Shown: positions 11,527-24,887 of the stretch, piece by piece
Layout: each line of letters opens with the position of its first letter
Numbering within the stretch: the stretch's first letter is position 1
Assembly: GCF_042453785.1 (NCBI RefSeq)
Contig: NC_091675.1
Location: forward strand, 20,322,501 to 20,386,500
Direction of reading: 5' to 3'
Length of the DNA stretch: 64,000 nucleotides
From: Malus domestica
Lineage: Eukaryota; Streptophyta; Magnoliopsida; Rosales; Rosaceae
Program-made: the position numbers and the translations under genes
Notes under the pieces: generated by a model
Told to the model about the DNA's origin: nothing
Seen by the model: only the letters and a program-made list of their open reading frames with translations
Database searches by the model: none

Positions 11527-11745
11527 ACGAATCCAGATCCTTGCCAGATTCTATTTGTGAGAATTCCGAAGATCCGTGAATCGTGTCTATTCATCGTATA
11601 TTATAAGGTAAAAAGTTATTTTAAATATTTTTATTTAAAATTAAACACAAATAGGATCTGATAAAAACTTACCAAACGATGTACGATGAATGAACACAAT
11701 TCACGGATCCCCATAATCCTTAACAAAGGGATCCAGACAGGATTC
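11527..11745. mobile_element. Foldback MITE with long inverted arms
   Basis: The arm GATCCGTGAATCGTGTCTAT at about 11571 is repeated inverted as GATCCGTGAATTGTGTTCAT at about 11707, with further GGATCC/GAATCC matches towards both ends. The loop is AT-rich and non-coding. Ends and target duplication cannot be fixed by eye. Confidence 0.6.
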
Positions 11746-12041
11746 TGTTGGTATTTTGACAACCTTGCACCATGTGTTGCCGCCAAATGAACGAGACGTT
11801 TCTGCTCGGCTCCCTCTCGGCTCCTCTCGGCTCACATGGCTTCGTAATCATACAGAAGCTGCATGCATATTCACCAAAAACTCCTCTAGGCTCGAGTGTG
11901 AGTAATATTGGAAAGACAACACTAGCATTCATTCTATTCTCTATGTGGAGCACCTTATTTACTTCTTGCTATTGACGCATTATACAAATTTTATAAAAGT
12001 TCTTTGCAATAAAAAATTGTTTAGATATATATATGAACAAA

Positions 12042-12289
12042 TGTTGTGACATATGTTCTAATCAATATTGTGATCGTGTAAATCATAAGTAAAGATAGAA
12101 TATAAATCCTTGGGGATCTAAAAGATCTTTCCTAATAAGTTTTGTATTATTTGGAAAACAAGTTTCTCTCTTCCTTAATACTATAAATAAAGTCACAAGG
12201 ATTGGGGAATGAAAACACAATTCCTTAAGCCTATTCTCCACTCTCTTTCTCTCCACGCCGCACCCCTCAGTTAAATATAGGCCACAACA
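12042..12289 (+). repeat. 5' LTR of Copia A
   Basis: Starts TG and ends CA; carries a TATA-like CTATAAATAAAG near 12180 that would serve as the element's core promoter. It matches 18459-18706. Confidence 0.93.
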
Positions 12290-12303
12290 CGTTATCAGCA
12301 CAC
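12290..12303 (+). other. Primer-binding site of Copia A, tRNA-Ile half type
   Basis: CGTTATCAGCAC follows the LTR directly. It lacks the TGG that pairs with a tRNA CCA end. Its complement, GTGCTGATAACG, matches the anticodon arm of eukaryotic tRNA-Ile (GTGCTAATAACG in the gene), differing only at nucleotide 34, which is inosine in the mature tRNA. See findings. Confidence 0.6.
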
Positions 12304-15300
12304 TCTTTACGCTGTGCTAAAGAGAATTTATTCATCTTCAATTAGGAGAGTATTACTTTTCAATTGTTTTTAATTAATCAAATTTTTATTTTATTGAATT
12401 CATATACTTTTATTAATTCAATTTTATTTTTCTTGTGTTGAATGTGATACAAGCTTTGGAGATGGAAAGCCGACATTGAACAAATAATTTTCTGCATCAA
12501 ACCAGTTCACCAATATCATCACGCAATTAGGTTCTTCCAAAACAACGATTTTTATCTCAATATCTTTGCAGCCCCAATAGCATGAACATTCACCATAATG
12601 CATGACCCAATTTTACGTTTTTCGAATTTTAGATTCTACATAAATTATGTCTACATTATATCCATAATTATGGAATTATGTGAATTGATATTGCATGAAC
12701 TTATATATAGATCAGTATTAAATTATATATGCATATAATTGAATCTGAAAAGAAAAAAACAACAATACAAAAATTAGGGTTTTAAACCTAGACGAGCCGC
12801 AGCTTCAAGCCGCCTAACCCTGAGCAACAAGCTGCTAGCTTGCCAAGCTAGCAGCCTGAGCCGCTGGAGCCTAGCAACCTGCGAGCCAAGCCACGAAGCC
12901 ATGATGGCTCTTGCACCCACCTCGACACCTTCCACGGCGTCGCCACCAGGAAAACCAACTCAAACATGGCTAGCAGTCATGCCTAGCCATAGTGGTTGCC
13001 ACCCCGACGACCTGAAGTCATCCTTATCTTGGTTTTTGGTAGAGATTCACATGAATCTCGCCGGATTTTTGAAAAATTGTTTTTCAAATCCAAGGGTTAC
13101 CTAGTTTTATAGACGTCTAGCTCTTCATGACTCTGTCGCTGGCCTAGTTCCTCTGTTGGAATCCGACTTTCCTTGATAGTCTCAACCTTAAACACAACCG
13201 CAAGAAGCGACAGTGCTGGGCTTCCTCTCCGGCTATCACTTCCAGGGACGCTGGGGTGTTCTTTGGTCCAGTATGAGCCCAAATTGAGCTTCATTTTCCT
13301 TTGGCCCGTAATAACAACCCTATGGGCTTCTCCCAGGGTTTGCCTACAGTAGCCCAGCCCACTGTCGTTAGCCTTTTTTCTTCGTTTAGCCCTTGACGCC
13401 ACATATCTTACCCCTTTGCTCGGCCCACATCTTTCCTAACCCAATATTACGCTTGAGCTTTATATATATACAGCCCCATGTGGGCTTTGGTTGAATTTTG
13501 GACCTGAAACTCCATACTTTTAGGGTCGTTTCACTTAACTTTTAAATAATGGGTCCCGAAGCTACCCACTTTTAATATATTTGTTTTCAATTGCTATATA
13601 TTATGTCTTGTATTTATTGCATTTGTTTGCAGGTACTATGAACCTGAAGTTTATAATTCCGAACCTTAATTTCAGAAAAGTGCCATAGAAACCTAAAGTT
13701 TCTTAATGCGCAACACTCATGTTGAGACCAAAAGTTCTATATGCTTAAATCCGTTTAAACCAAACCATGTCTTAGAACCTGAATGTTCTAACTTTGATGT
13801 TTATGGAAAATTTATTTCCTAAAACACTAATCACATTCTTGTTTCTGTCATTCAGAGTATTGTCAAATCGTAACAAGTTCGATTTCACTGATTTGGAAGT
13901 TTCAAACAAGAAACTGCTTTGTGGATACAAGATGTGACACCCTGCTTGACTAGGATTAGTTGGGAAATCATTATAGCCAGTTATGGTGTGGAATAGCTGA
14001 ATAAGCCTCCCCTTGATCTTCATTCGAAGACTTATGTCTGAAGCATATCAAATGGAAGTACCTTACTTTCGAGGACTCCATTGCTCCCTAACTCGCTATG
14101 GATCATTTCACATCATGCAAAGATGAATTCTTGCTCGAACCAAAACATGATTGGAAGAAAATCTTTCTCGTCCTTCTATATCTAAATTGCTCCTGAAGTA
14201 GTAGTATAGAAAGCAAAAGTTTACCAAATTCTTGGATCTAATTACTATCACACGTGTGAGAGAATGGTACCCCATCAATTTGGCTGGGAGATACCAAATG
14301 GTATCGACCCAGTCTCAGCAGGTGGTGCCCTACTTCAGCAAGGATGCACCGACATGCATTCTCTGCTTGACAGAGATACACCGAAGAGCATGCTCTGTTT
14401 CGACAGACTACTACTCTGTATCGGCAAACATGCACCGAACGGTACTACTCTGCTTCGGCAAAGGCCTACTGAACAAACCCTTCTAGCTTCGACTAAAGCT
14501 TACCTAACATACCATTCCAGGTTTGGCTAGAGCCTACCGAACCCAAGGTTGGGTCTATCTCTCTCTCAAAATCCCAATGCGAGTTTGTTTTACAACATAT
14601 GGTAGAATTAGGCCTGCCAAGAGGTGGTATCATGCCCGAAGCATGATCCTTGGCACCTAAGACCTAAAAACTTTAAGAATATGGGATAGTATTCCTGAAC
14701 CTCAACCCTGCAAAATCTAACTCCGTTTTGACGAAATAGATCATTGGTTATGCACTTTTCTGTGCTTTTACCAATATTGTGAGGAGTACCATTCCTATAG
14801 TCAATATGTGAGACTAATTTTGCTCCACCTAACACATTTGGAAGAGCAAAATTTGACATGGAAGGCCTATTGGCCAAACCCCTTTGTATATTTGGTTTAC
14901 TTTGTGAATAATTTATTTTGTTCTCGGATTTAAGATTGGTGTTCGGATGTCACGATTATTCTCGAATAAGAATTAATTAACAAAAATTACCATATATGAC
15001 TAATACAATTAACTCATGCTTAGGTATATATTGTAGGGAAGTTAACAGTCTGGTTCTATGCTAACTACATACTTAAACATCCGTTGACAACCTTTGGCTT
15101 ATCCAACCTGATTGTGAGGCATAACGCTACCCTATATTGTCCAATGGTACTAATTTTACCATAAAGGGAAGCCTTATACTCATTAATTCCAGAAGAACAC
15201 CTTTTTAGATTTAAGGATATTCGAGAGTATTATTACCATATTGAAACCAATGTAGAAAATGGAGAAAAATTCCTTGGCATATTACCATATTGCACTTCCT

Positions 15301-18300
15301 ATGAATATAGCCAGAAACATATTCTAGAGAGGATAGAACGCTTAACGAATGGATTACACCCATTCAAGCCCACTATATGGCCGACCAAAAGCCCGTGATT
15401 CCAAAGAAATTTTTGTTATGGATGTACATTTGGGATATCTAAAATGATCCGTCACGTACCTTTTTGGGCATCCTCTTACTAGAAGTAAAGACATCTTACC
15501 TAGAAGCGTACCATGCCTTAGTACCCTTCATCTTTTCTACAAAGGATTCAAATAGGACATTTGTGGACTGATTCAACCACCATGCGGACCATTTAGATAC
15601 TTTATAGTATTGGTTAATGCTTCTACATGTTGGTCACACGTGTGGCTGTTGTCCATAAGCTGCATTCTCCACACTGATGACTCAGATTAGCAAGCTCAAG
15701 ACTCACCACCATGATTATCTGATCACATTTATTTGATTGGATAAGTTGGAGAATTTACATTGAAAACTTTCGATGGATATGGCTTGTTAGTTAGGTTTTT
15801 TGAAGTTGAACATCCAGTACCCCATGTTCATACCTAGAACGACCCAGCAGAAGCATTCATTAAACGTCTTCAAATGATTTCGCGATCGATTGGTCATACG
15901 TACCAAGCTCCCGATCTCGGCTTGGGACCATGCAATATTGCAAGCAACCATGTTGGTCCGCCTGAGGCCCATCACGACCCAACCTTACAAAGGACATGTC
16001 AGTTGGTTACCAGATACAAACTCGACATATCGCATTTACTCGTCTTTGGTTATGCAGTCTATATGCCATTTTGCGCCACCCTTACGTACAAAAGAAAGAA
16101 AGAAAAAAAAAGGTCCTCAAGGAAAGATGAAAATCTATGTCGGTTATGATTCGCATTCTAATATTTGTTACATAGAACCTTTTGACAGGCGATCTCTTTA
16201 CCGCTCATTTTACGGATTGTCACTTTTATGAGACAGTCTTCCCAGCATCAGGGGGAGATAAGAACGTCAACGTTCCTACAGAACGACACGAATTATCATG
16301 GACGTCCCCACTATGTCTTATCTCGATCTCAATCTAGATCGTCAAAGTATAACCAGACACTTCCTCTAATCTAATTAAAAATGACGAGATCACATATACG
16401 AGCTGCAAATGTGCCTGCAAAGATATGTACCAAATATACGACGGACCTTTGTCCCGAAAGTAGGAATGCCACTACTGTGGCCGACCCTCGTACATTGGCG
16501 GCTAGCCAATCAATCTATCTTACGCCAGAAGCGTGGCAAATCACTCGGTTCGAGGATTCACTTCCTCAAAATTGGAGGAACATGGCATAAACGAATCCGC
16601 CCCTCGATCGATGTCTCAATCCTTTTCATCTTATAAGATTAAATTTGAATTACTCCCGAGACCTGAAGTTCTTTGTCTAGTATACTAGTTTGGATGAGAT
16701 ATGGAATTCGAGTGAGATTATCATAGATAATGTTTCGTTTATATGGTAACTACTGACATAAATGAAAAACGATGATAATGAACCGCATTCCGTTGATTAG
16801 TGTCAACGTAAAACTAATTGATCAACTAGAAGAATCAATCGATATGATTGTTTGTAGCATTATAAACGTGGTTATAGTATCTTTGGGATCCTGATACGAA
16901 ACATACATGGAGTTTCCAAAGGACTTACATTTCCTGATTCAAATAGTTATAGACCACAAGAACACCCTCTCAGTTCTCAAGAGGCCTTCACTTTGTGGAT
17001 GTAGAACTATTTGGGTGGATGTGGTATACCCGTCTAAGTGAATATTGATCAGTTAGGGATATATGCCCATGCGTGTACAAAATCCAAAATTGCTAGAGTT
17101 GAGAATATTGGTTAGCACCTAAAGTTGGACTTTAAAATGAATGATCTTGGAAAAACTCGACATTACCTTGACCTAAAGTTTCAAGCTAGTTCTGATGGTA
17201 TTCTGGTCCACCACTTGAATTAGACCTAAAAGGTGTTATGTCTGAGTATACCCTGATCATCTATATGCTAGATGCAAATAAGACCTTTACGGACGGTATG
17301 GAGTGTAAGGTTCCATATTGGAACGTGAGGCAACCATATCTAAGTACCATTGGTGTTTGTTGTACTTAGCTCAATGCACTAGAATCGAACATCTTATATG
17401 TTGATAATCTTTTGGCATAAAGCAGCACTATGCCTACACGCCACCATCAAATTTAATGTTAAAGACGTTTTTCCGTTACTACAAATTTGGGCTTATCCAT
17501 CCTTATGCATCTTAGAATAGATCACACCCTTTTGATCATTGGAATGAAGCCTACCTTGTAGGATTTGCTAAATCAGACCATATATCTGACCACACAAAGT
17601 ACTTTCCCAAATGATTATGTCTTTACCATTAAAGGAACACTGTAATATCTTAGAGGTCAACCAGATAGACCTTTGTTGCGAAACCTTTGAATCATTCCAA
17701 GACTCACTATATCTCATCACGTGAAAGATATGGTCGAGAAATCTTGTGGAGCATATTCAAAATCCCTGCGTTTTTCATCTATCGTTAAGTCCTAATAACG
17801 ATGCACGAAGACAACGCCATATGTATCGACCAGATCATGGTACATCCAACAGTCAACACCAAGCATATTGTGTCTATATTAGCATGAGCATCAGAAGATT
17901 GAAGTCAACCAGTCTGATCCCAGATAACCTTTGCCGACCTCTACACGATGTCACTATCAAAGTCTACCTTTCAAAAGCTTGTTTGAGGAATTGGTATGCG
18001 TAACTTTCTCACTTGCAATGCTTGTAGTTTTATTTGGAAGTTTTATCAAACTTAGGGTGAGTATCCAGAAGTATACTCACTTGACCTTAATGTACTATTT
18101 TTCCTACGATTAGGAGCATTTTTCCTACTAGATTTTTGCCACCTGACTAGATTTTGACGAGGCACCTATCTTGGGTTGGTCATACCTTTGTGTACATCCT
18201 AGTTGCATCCCAAAGACATATAGTTTTAACTTAATACAACTTCTCACTTTTCTTCTTTGACTATGGGCTTTTGTCCCACCTTGGGTTTTTCCATGGCGAG

Positions 18301-18458
18301 GTTTTGTGAGTTTTACCACCCATGCATTGTTCCGTTTGTTTTGAGACTCACATTCGTTACTTGTGCCGACTAGACGAGACGACTTCATCAACTGCTTCTA
18401 CATTTGCCTGACGATTTGATGCCCCATCTACTTGAGTATTTGCACACTCAAGGGGGAG

Positions 18459-18706
18459 TGTTGTGACATATGTTCTAATCAATATTGTGATTGTGTAAAT
18501 CCTACGTAGAGATAGAATAGGAATCCTTTGGGATCTAAAAGATCTTTCCTAATAGATTTTGTATTACTTGGAGAGCAAGTTTCTCTCCTCCTTAATACTA
18601 TAAATAAAGGCACAAGGACTAAGGAATGAACACACAATTGCTCAAGCCTATTCTCCACTCTCTTTCTCTCTATGCCTCACCCCTCAGTTAAATATAGGCC
18701 ACAACA
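18459..18706 (+). repeat. 3' LTR of Copia A
   Basis: Directly follows the polypurine tract at 18450-18458. It ends CCACAACA before the ACAAA duplication. Confidence 0.93.
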
Positions 18707-18711
18707 ACAAA

Positions 18712-19993
18712 TAATTTATTATGAATAGTTACTTGATATTAACATTATAAATTTGTTAGATACATATAGTCATTAAAACGATCTATATAATTAATATGCA
18801 TTTCATAGAAATGATCTTAATTCAAAAGGATATTAATACAATGAATAGTTTTGATTATAAATTCTATATGACGAAAATATTTTAGTCGCAATGCTTGGAC
18901 AAAGTGGTGCACTAGCTCCATTAGATGGATGCAAGTATTTTTCATATTGGGAGGATATTTTGGTCATTTAAATTGGTATTCCGCTTCCATTTAGAGGTTG
19001 CAAATGATTTGATGTCTTTGTGGACAAGTATTTTGGAGAAGGAATTGAGTAGAAAAAGAAGGGAAAACGTAAGAGTGAGGAGAACAATCGAACAACCAAC
19101 GTGTGACACTGTATGTGGACGGTGGATGGGTTTTAGGTTTTTTATTTATTTATTTATTTTTTTTTTTGCACTACTTTACGTAGAAGATAAACAAAGCAAA
19201 GCAAACACACATAAATAGTTCCTAAAGACTAAAGAGTAAAGACCAGCTGCTTTTCTTTACCAAAAAATAAAATAAAAATAGACCGTACGTCCAACTAGGT
19301 CAAGTAAGTACCATTTTCATGAAAAACAAATATATACTCGTAACTATTTTGAATTACTTGATATGTTCATAGTCTTATTAATTAAACTGTAATTAAAATT
19401 AAAAAAAATATTAGTATTCGGTTCCTACTTCCTATAGCTACTAATGTTTTTTGACTGAGTGCTTATTATTTTTTCAAATTTGGATCCAAGTCTCTGACAT
19501 TAATGTATTAATAAATTTAGATGTTAGTGATATAATTTTTTTTTAAATAAAAATTGGTAACCAATTTAGAGTTTTAGTGCTCACACCTTCATTATAATCT
19601 CCTAATTAATTTTCAATTTAAAAAATTTTCAAAATACCAAAAAAAAATTAATTTTTTTAAGTTTTTAATTTTAAATGTACCCATTAAGTGTACCCATTCT
19701 TAATTATACCAATTTGTTATATGTAAAATGTCCCCCTTTTTTTATGTAAAACTCCGTTCATTTTTTTCTAATCCATTTTTTAAACTTATATGGTTACATT
19801 CTTTTTTCATGTATTTGAAGAATTTACTAGTGTTATTAAGCCTAATATCTATTATTTATTTTTATTTTTTTGGTTTTGAAGAATGTACCCATTTTTGGGT
19901 CTGAAGACGTTACGTACAATAAATTTTTGGTTAACTTTGATGAATGTACCCATGTTTATATATGTATGTGTGTATATATTTATGCAATATGTT

Positions 19994-20029
<36 letters not shown>

Positions 20030-20396
20030 TACTTTTTTATGGCAAGACATGATTTTCTATTGGTTTTGAATTTTCTTCCATGACGTTGGGAGTATAATTT
20101 TTTTTTTTAATATTTTTCAATCCCAAAATTATGGGTTTTATTTGAAATCTCATTAATATAAGCAACTACAAATTTCAATTTTTAAGTTAAAAACCAATAT
20201 AAGAACCAACATGAAAATATATCAATACATTAATGTTAGGAACTTCGATCAAAAACTAAAAACCAATAAGATTTCAGTAAAAAAACATCGGTAGTTAGAG
20301 ACTGCATAAAAAATCTCCCTAAAATTAATAAATTAAGTTTATGAGTTGGTCAATTGTTTCGCGCGGTGATCACTATTTTGTGTTAAATATATATAT
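18712..20396. other. Intergenic AT-rich stretch
   Basis: No gene recognised. It contains a TTTA/T-rich run (19138-19168) and a (TA)n(CA)n microsatellite (about 19996-20030) that produces spurious open frames. The 97-codon plus frame at 18925-19218 is of unknown nature and probably chance. Confidence 0.5.
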
Positions 20397-21480
20397 TGTT
20401 GCGAGTTGTAGTGTAAATATTAGTTAAATTGTACATGAGTTTTGTCCCACATCGGTGAAATACATGTAACACAATACTTGTAACTACTTCTATATATACT
20501 CCAAATGAAGTATTTTCTTAAAATCAACACTGCGCAATTCAAGCATGATATTTTTTTGTCTTAACGAAAATATGTTCTTGATTTGTTAGCTAAAACAGGC
20601 ATGTTAGATATGTAAACCTACTTATACTACATTGAGTAGAGTCATCACCTAGGTTTATTTCTGGATCATGTTCCTACTCATAAAGAATGATATCAAAGTC
20701 TTGTGGGGAGATTAATTTATTTATCTCACTCACACCATGACATTGCTTATGTAGTCAATTTTATGCACTCTCCTAGTGAAACTCATATGGATGTAGTGAT
20801 CCGTATTTTAAGGTATTTGAAGTTTGCTCCTGGCAAGAGCTTGGTGTTCTCCAAGAATGGTCATTTGATTGTTGAAGGGTATAGAGATGTAGATTTAGCA
20901 GATTCTGGCACTGCCAGATGATCTACATATGGACACTTTACATACTTGGAGAAGTAAGAAATAGAAAGTGGTTGCTAGGTCAAGTGCAGAAGCTGAGTTT
21001 CGTGGCATGTCTCATGGTGTCTGCGAGTTGTTGTGGTTGAGGAAATTGTTGAGAGATCATGGGTTTGGACCTAAAGGTGTTTTGAATCTTCATTGTGATA
21101 ACAAGATGACTATAGAGATTACTCATAATCGAATTCAACATGATCGTACAAAATATTTGGAGATTGGTCGACACTTCATCAAGGAAAAATTGGATGGTGG
21201 AATCATTACATTTTTTTTTTTTTGAGAACCGAGGATCAACTTGTAGATGTGCTGACTAAGGCAGTGTCTAGTAGTGGGTTTTCCAATTCGCTTGACAAGT
21301 TGAGTATGTGTGACATCTTTGCTCCAAGTTGAGGGAGAATGTTGCAAGTTGTGGGGTAAATATTAGTTAAAGTTGTCAATAAATTTTGTCCCACATTGAT
21401 GAAGTACATGTAACACCATACTTGTAACTCCTATATATATTTCAATTAAAAAATAATAAAATATATCAAAAATTCTTAAA
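20397..21480 (+). mobile_element. Internally deleted Copia remnant with two LTRs
   Basis: Two similar LTR-like ends (TGTTGCGAGTTGTAGTGTAA at 20397 and TGTTGCAAGTTGTGGGGTAA at 21340) flank only the 3' end of pol. Recognisable are GRLIYLSHSHHDIAYVVNFM (20703 on) and the RNase H stretch SSAEAEFRGMSHGVCELLWL, HCDNKMTIEIT and QHDRTKYLEIGRHFIKEKL (20970-21200), followed by a terminus with a GAGGGAGAA polypurine tract. Protease, integrase and most of the reverse transcriptase are missing, and a T-tract frameshift lies at about 21211. No target duplication was confirmed, and the right LTR end is indistinct. Confidence 0.8.
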
Positions 21481-21665
21481 ATATAATATTTAATATATTT
21501 GACATTTCCCATATTTAAATCAACTTATATACGGTCTAATTTATGTGCAGGGCATCGATCCCATCTTGATCATCATAATAATCTTGTAGGTTGATTGTAT
21601 GATTTGATTAAGGCATTTGGACGACTAATAATGAGATGGAATGATGAAGATGCTTATGTGTACGG

Positions 21666-21669
<4 letters not shown>

Positions 21670-21696
<27 letters not shown>

Positions 21697-21697
21697 T
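21670..21697. repeat. (AT)n microsatellite
   Basis: About 28 bases of alternating A and T immediately before the Emigrant-like element. Confidence 0.9.
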
Positions 21698-21705
21698 GAT
21701 AGATA

Positions 21706-22219
21706 CAGTAAAACTTCTCTAAAGTAGTACTCTATAAAGAAAAAATAGCTCTTTAAAGTCATAAAATATTTTGGTCCCAACTTGAGACCAATTATGTATG
21801 GGAATAAACTCCATATTTGTAGTAAGTTGTAATTTTTCTTGGTCCCATCATAAGGAACAAGTCTTCACATAATAATACTTGTCAACGAGTACAAAAGTCT
21901 GCAAATCACAAATAAAAGTTTAAGATGAACTAAAATATACCTCTGAAGTTGTTTTGGACAATGATTTAGCTTATAGAGTTTATTTGGACAATGATTTAGT
22001 TTATAGAGTTTATGTTACATCTTTGAGCTTGTGGGTATATATGTGCAAGAAATAATATACCTGGCGTCCACTGAATCGTACTCAGGAAAATACACCATTC
22101 ATAAGAATAAATAAGTCACTAATTAATATTCTTTTAACTATACCTCCATTGAGTAATAACTTCTCTAAAGTTTTAAAATGAGTTTGGTCCAACTTTATGA
22201 CTTTGTAGAGGTTTTAATG
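21706..22219. mobile_element. Emigrant-like (pogo/mariner) MITE, 514 bp
   Basis: The left end CAGTAAAACTTCTCTAAAG resembles the Emigrant/Lemi consensus, which begins CAGTAAAACCTCTATAAA. The right end TTTGTAGAGGTTTTAATG is its diverged inverse. TA dinucleotides flank both sides (21704-21705 and 22220-22221), the pogo/mariner target. The interior is non-coding and includes a tandem duplication of about 29 bp near 21959-22015. Confidence 0.65.
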
Positions 22220-22221
22220 TA

Positions 22222-23202
22222 GTAGGTATATATGTGGTTCATTTCTACAGTACTAAAATATTACATTATAATTTCCAAAGTTTATTGTCTAAATGTTACA
22301 TAATAATGGCGAGGTTATATGATAATATTGTTTATTATAATAACATTGATTGGTATATCATGAACGATATTATAGTATAGAATTATTAGTGAACGCCATA
22401 AAATTACATATTGTCATTATTCACCCTTTAGCTCCTTACCTTCCACTAAATGATATTACAATATGACATTAATATTCAATGTTGAAATTACAAAAATATT
22501 TGTAAGGTTACATTATATAATAATAGTTTAATTAACACAAACTAACATTATTACAATTGCAACGAGATTGATTTTACGTTTGTGAATGTCATATTACATT
22601 ATATACACATGTATTCAAGCAAATAACAGGAATGTAAAAACCAATATTTCCAAAGAAGGCAATATAGCGAGTTACAGGATTCTGGCCTGTGCCATCTAAA
22701 GATATAAGCGGTCCTGGCAGTACAGTAGTGCATGCTTGTTTAGTCACAATAATTTAGATAGTATAGTGAGAACGAGGTCTAGATTCTAGAAAATGATCAG
22801 TTCAGTGGGGTATCTCCCATGGACCAAACAAGTACGTGGTTTCATCTCCTTGTTTGTTGATCGAAATGTTAATTACTAATTGCTATCAAAAGTTCGTATC
22901 TAACAACAACTCATCATCAAAGGTGTTTTTTGAAAGATACCTTGATCTTTGAGAGATTTTTATGGTCTAATTTGAACTACTTTCTGCCAGAAACCTTGAT
23001 TTAATTAAAATCACGATCGTATCCCATTAAATCCTTTTAGTTATTTATAGGTTTTTTGTAACTGATGAAACTGGTTTTCCAGAATCATTCATTATAATTA
23101 AATATATAGTGTGGTGAAAAAAGAATATTGATCGGATTATTTAATAGTGTATTTCCTTGACATGTTATATCATCAAAGTCGAATATGATTTCAGTATTTG
23201 AT

Positions 23203-23237
<35 letters not shown>

Positions 23238-23485
23238 TAGGGAAACTTAATTCCAATACTTAATTCCTAAACCTTAAACTCTAATTTTTTTTTTCCTTCA
23301 ATATATTCACAATAATGTTTTTTTCGTGATGGCAATGTTAGTGTATAAGTAATATTGTTGTTTTAATTAAACAAATAAATAAATAAAAATTCCAATACTT
23401 GATCAAAAAAGACTTCCTCAATTCAATGATTAAATTCAGCATATCAAATTTTGTGTGTCTAAATAGCATTATTATTGCCACTTAA
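22222..23485. other. Intergenic AT-rich stretch
   Basis: No gene seen. An (AT)n microsatellite lies at 23203-23234. Many short palindromic TATTATAAT motifs occur between 22250 and 22560, perhaps another decayed MITE. Confidence 0.5.
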
Positions 23486-23690
23486 TACTACGGTCTAGTG
23501 GTTTTCCTGTTCACTTGTAAGTGAGAGGTCTTAGGTTCGATTCTCGCCAAGAAGGAATTTATACCATATTATTACTAGCCCATTATGAGACTAAACTCAC
23601 CCCCTCCCTCATAGTGTGGAGCAACATTGCAGGCATATAAGTTAAAAGGCCGCACAGCGGGGTCTCTGTGTGTTGAAACTTGATCACTTT
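23486..23690 (+). mobile_element. tRNA-derived SINE
   Basis: ACGGTCTAGTGGT resembles a Pol III A box and GGTTCGATTC is a perfect B box, about 40 bases apart. A related copy at 36363 shares TGAGAGGTCTTAGGTTC and flanking sequence. This is the layout of a plant SINE head, not of a tRNA gene: no acceptor-stem pairing is present. The 3' end is uncertain. Confidence 0.65.
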
Positions 23691-24507
23691 GATGCAAAAT
23701 CATGAGTAACAAAACATGTTGCACGTGTGATGAGGCTAAAAACAGATGGAAATCATATATTCTTCTATTTCTGTAATTTTCTTACCAGGGAGAAAGGTGA
23801 GATAAGGCTATATGATTATTGGAGTTATACCATGTGCTGAAAGAGTACAAATGAAAAAATATACAAGGAGAAAAGTTAACTTTTTCAACCATTTTTGTTT
23901 CCTGCAGGAAAAAGTGAATTATGAACACACCACTTGGAACAAGTTAGAGTTTGGTGGCTGAGTTTATGATACTCAAATGCATTCATTTGGCCAAGGAGAA
24001 TAGGTGATTGGCTTTTTGCTCTTAAAAATAGTTCACGTTTTATAATTATGAGAATGTAAAAAATATGTTTTACATAGAAAACATATGAAATTTTCTGTGT
24101 TTATAAGAAGTTGACCTTTCTTCTTATATTCCCCTTGGTTTTACGGTGACATTCTTGAATTATACAGTACAGTAGAAGAGGTGGCAAACTGGTTTGATCG
24201 GTAAGAGGGTAAATAGGTAAATGTGAAAGAAAGAAAGGGGCAGTTAGGGAAACCAAAAATCCGAAGGGCAAGCTTACAAACTATTATCAGGTCTAAATAA
24301 GCTTGAGGCTGAGAGCTGTGGCTTCTGAATAAAATGAAGTGGAGGGTAGTGAATTGTGATATGGACGTGCAATCCACGTAGGACGGTGATGGTCGGCCGT
24401 GGCCTCCAATCATGCGGCGGACCGCATCATTGTACACTCTCTGGTCCCCGCCATTACATGGCTTTTCCCTCCCTATACATAACATAATCCTTTGTCTCGG
24501 TAAGTTA
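23691..24507. other. Intergenic, nothing firm
   Basis: A 114-codon minus frame (24141-24485) has no recognisable domain. No support for a gene. Confidence 0.45.
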
Positions 24508-24510
24508 TTA

Positions 24511-24884
24511 GAGCATCTCCAATAACACTAGCTAATTTTTATTATTGTAGCTGGTCAAATAATTCAAATGTTAATTTGACTAGCCACCACTTTCAACAAT
24601 AGTAACTAATTTAGCTTAAGTTAAAAAAATTTGTATGACTTTTATACTAAACTTAACAACTCAAGCCCTTTTTCTTCTCTTGAAGTCCACAAAGCAATTT
24701 TATAGTTTTTAATGTATAGCAGAAATTTACCTCTCTCTCCTCCTAACTAAACTTAGCCGGTTAGTGTTCACAAAGTTAAAATAGCTAGCTAGTGATTTAG
24801 CTAGTATGTTTAAGCTTGATGTTTCTGCATTTTTTTGTTGAAATAGCCAAAAAACCTTATTCAGCTAAGTTGTTGGAGATGCCC
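24511..24884. mobile_element. Tourist/Harbinger-like MITE (374 bp)
   Basis: Inverted ends GAGCATCTCCAATAACA and TGTTGGAGATGCCC, inside TTA target duplications (24508-24510 and 24885-24887). Inner CTAGCTAATTT/AGCTAAGTT motifs are also inverted. Its ends resemble those of the element at 4285, so it may be the same superfamily. Confidence 0.85.
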
Positions 24885-24887
24885 TTA

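Larger units (their letters stand above)
12042..18706 (+). mobile_element. Copia retrotransposon A, degenerate, with both LTRs
   Basis: 6,665 bp bounded by two 248 bp LTRs (TGTTGTGACATATG...CCACAACA) and a perfect 5 bp target duplication ACAAA (12037-12041 and 18707-18711). The polypurine tract AAGGGGGAG abuts the 3' LTR, so the element reads on the plus strand. Hand comparison gives about 23 mismatches between LTRs (about 91% identity), so the insertion is old. The interior is non-functional: fragments of pol survive in shifting frames, such as the integrase C-terminal region (HAILQATMLVRLRPITTQP, then IYVGYDS near 16130) and a reverse transcriptase stretch near 17130-17210 (NDLGKTRHYLDL-like, DGILVHH). 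A GC-rich leader of about 600 bp lies between LTR and gag. It is the same family as element B. Confidence 0.92.

Noticed and set aside
12281..12303. Canonical Met-tRNA primer-binding site for Copia A and B
   Set aside because: The sequence lacks TGG and differs from TGGTATCAGAGC at several central positions; the tRNA-Ile anticodon arm fits better.
23486..23540. Possible tRNA gene with GGTTCGATTC
   Set aside because: Only the Pol III boxes match; no cloverleaf can be drawn and a sister copy at 36363 shows it is a SINE.
24141..24485. 114-codon minus-strand frame
   Set aside because: No recognisable domain, no promoter or splice context, composition of random AT-rich DNA.
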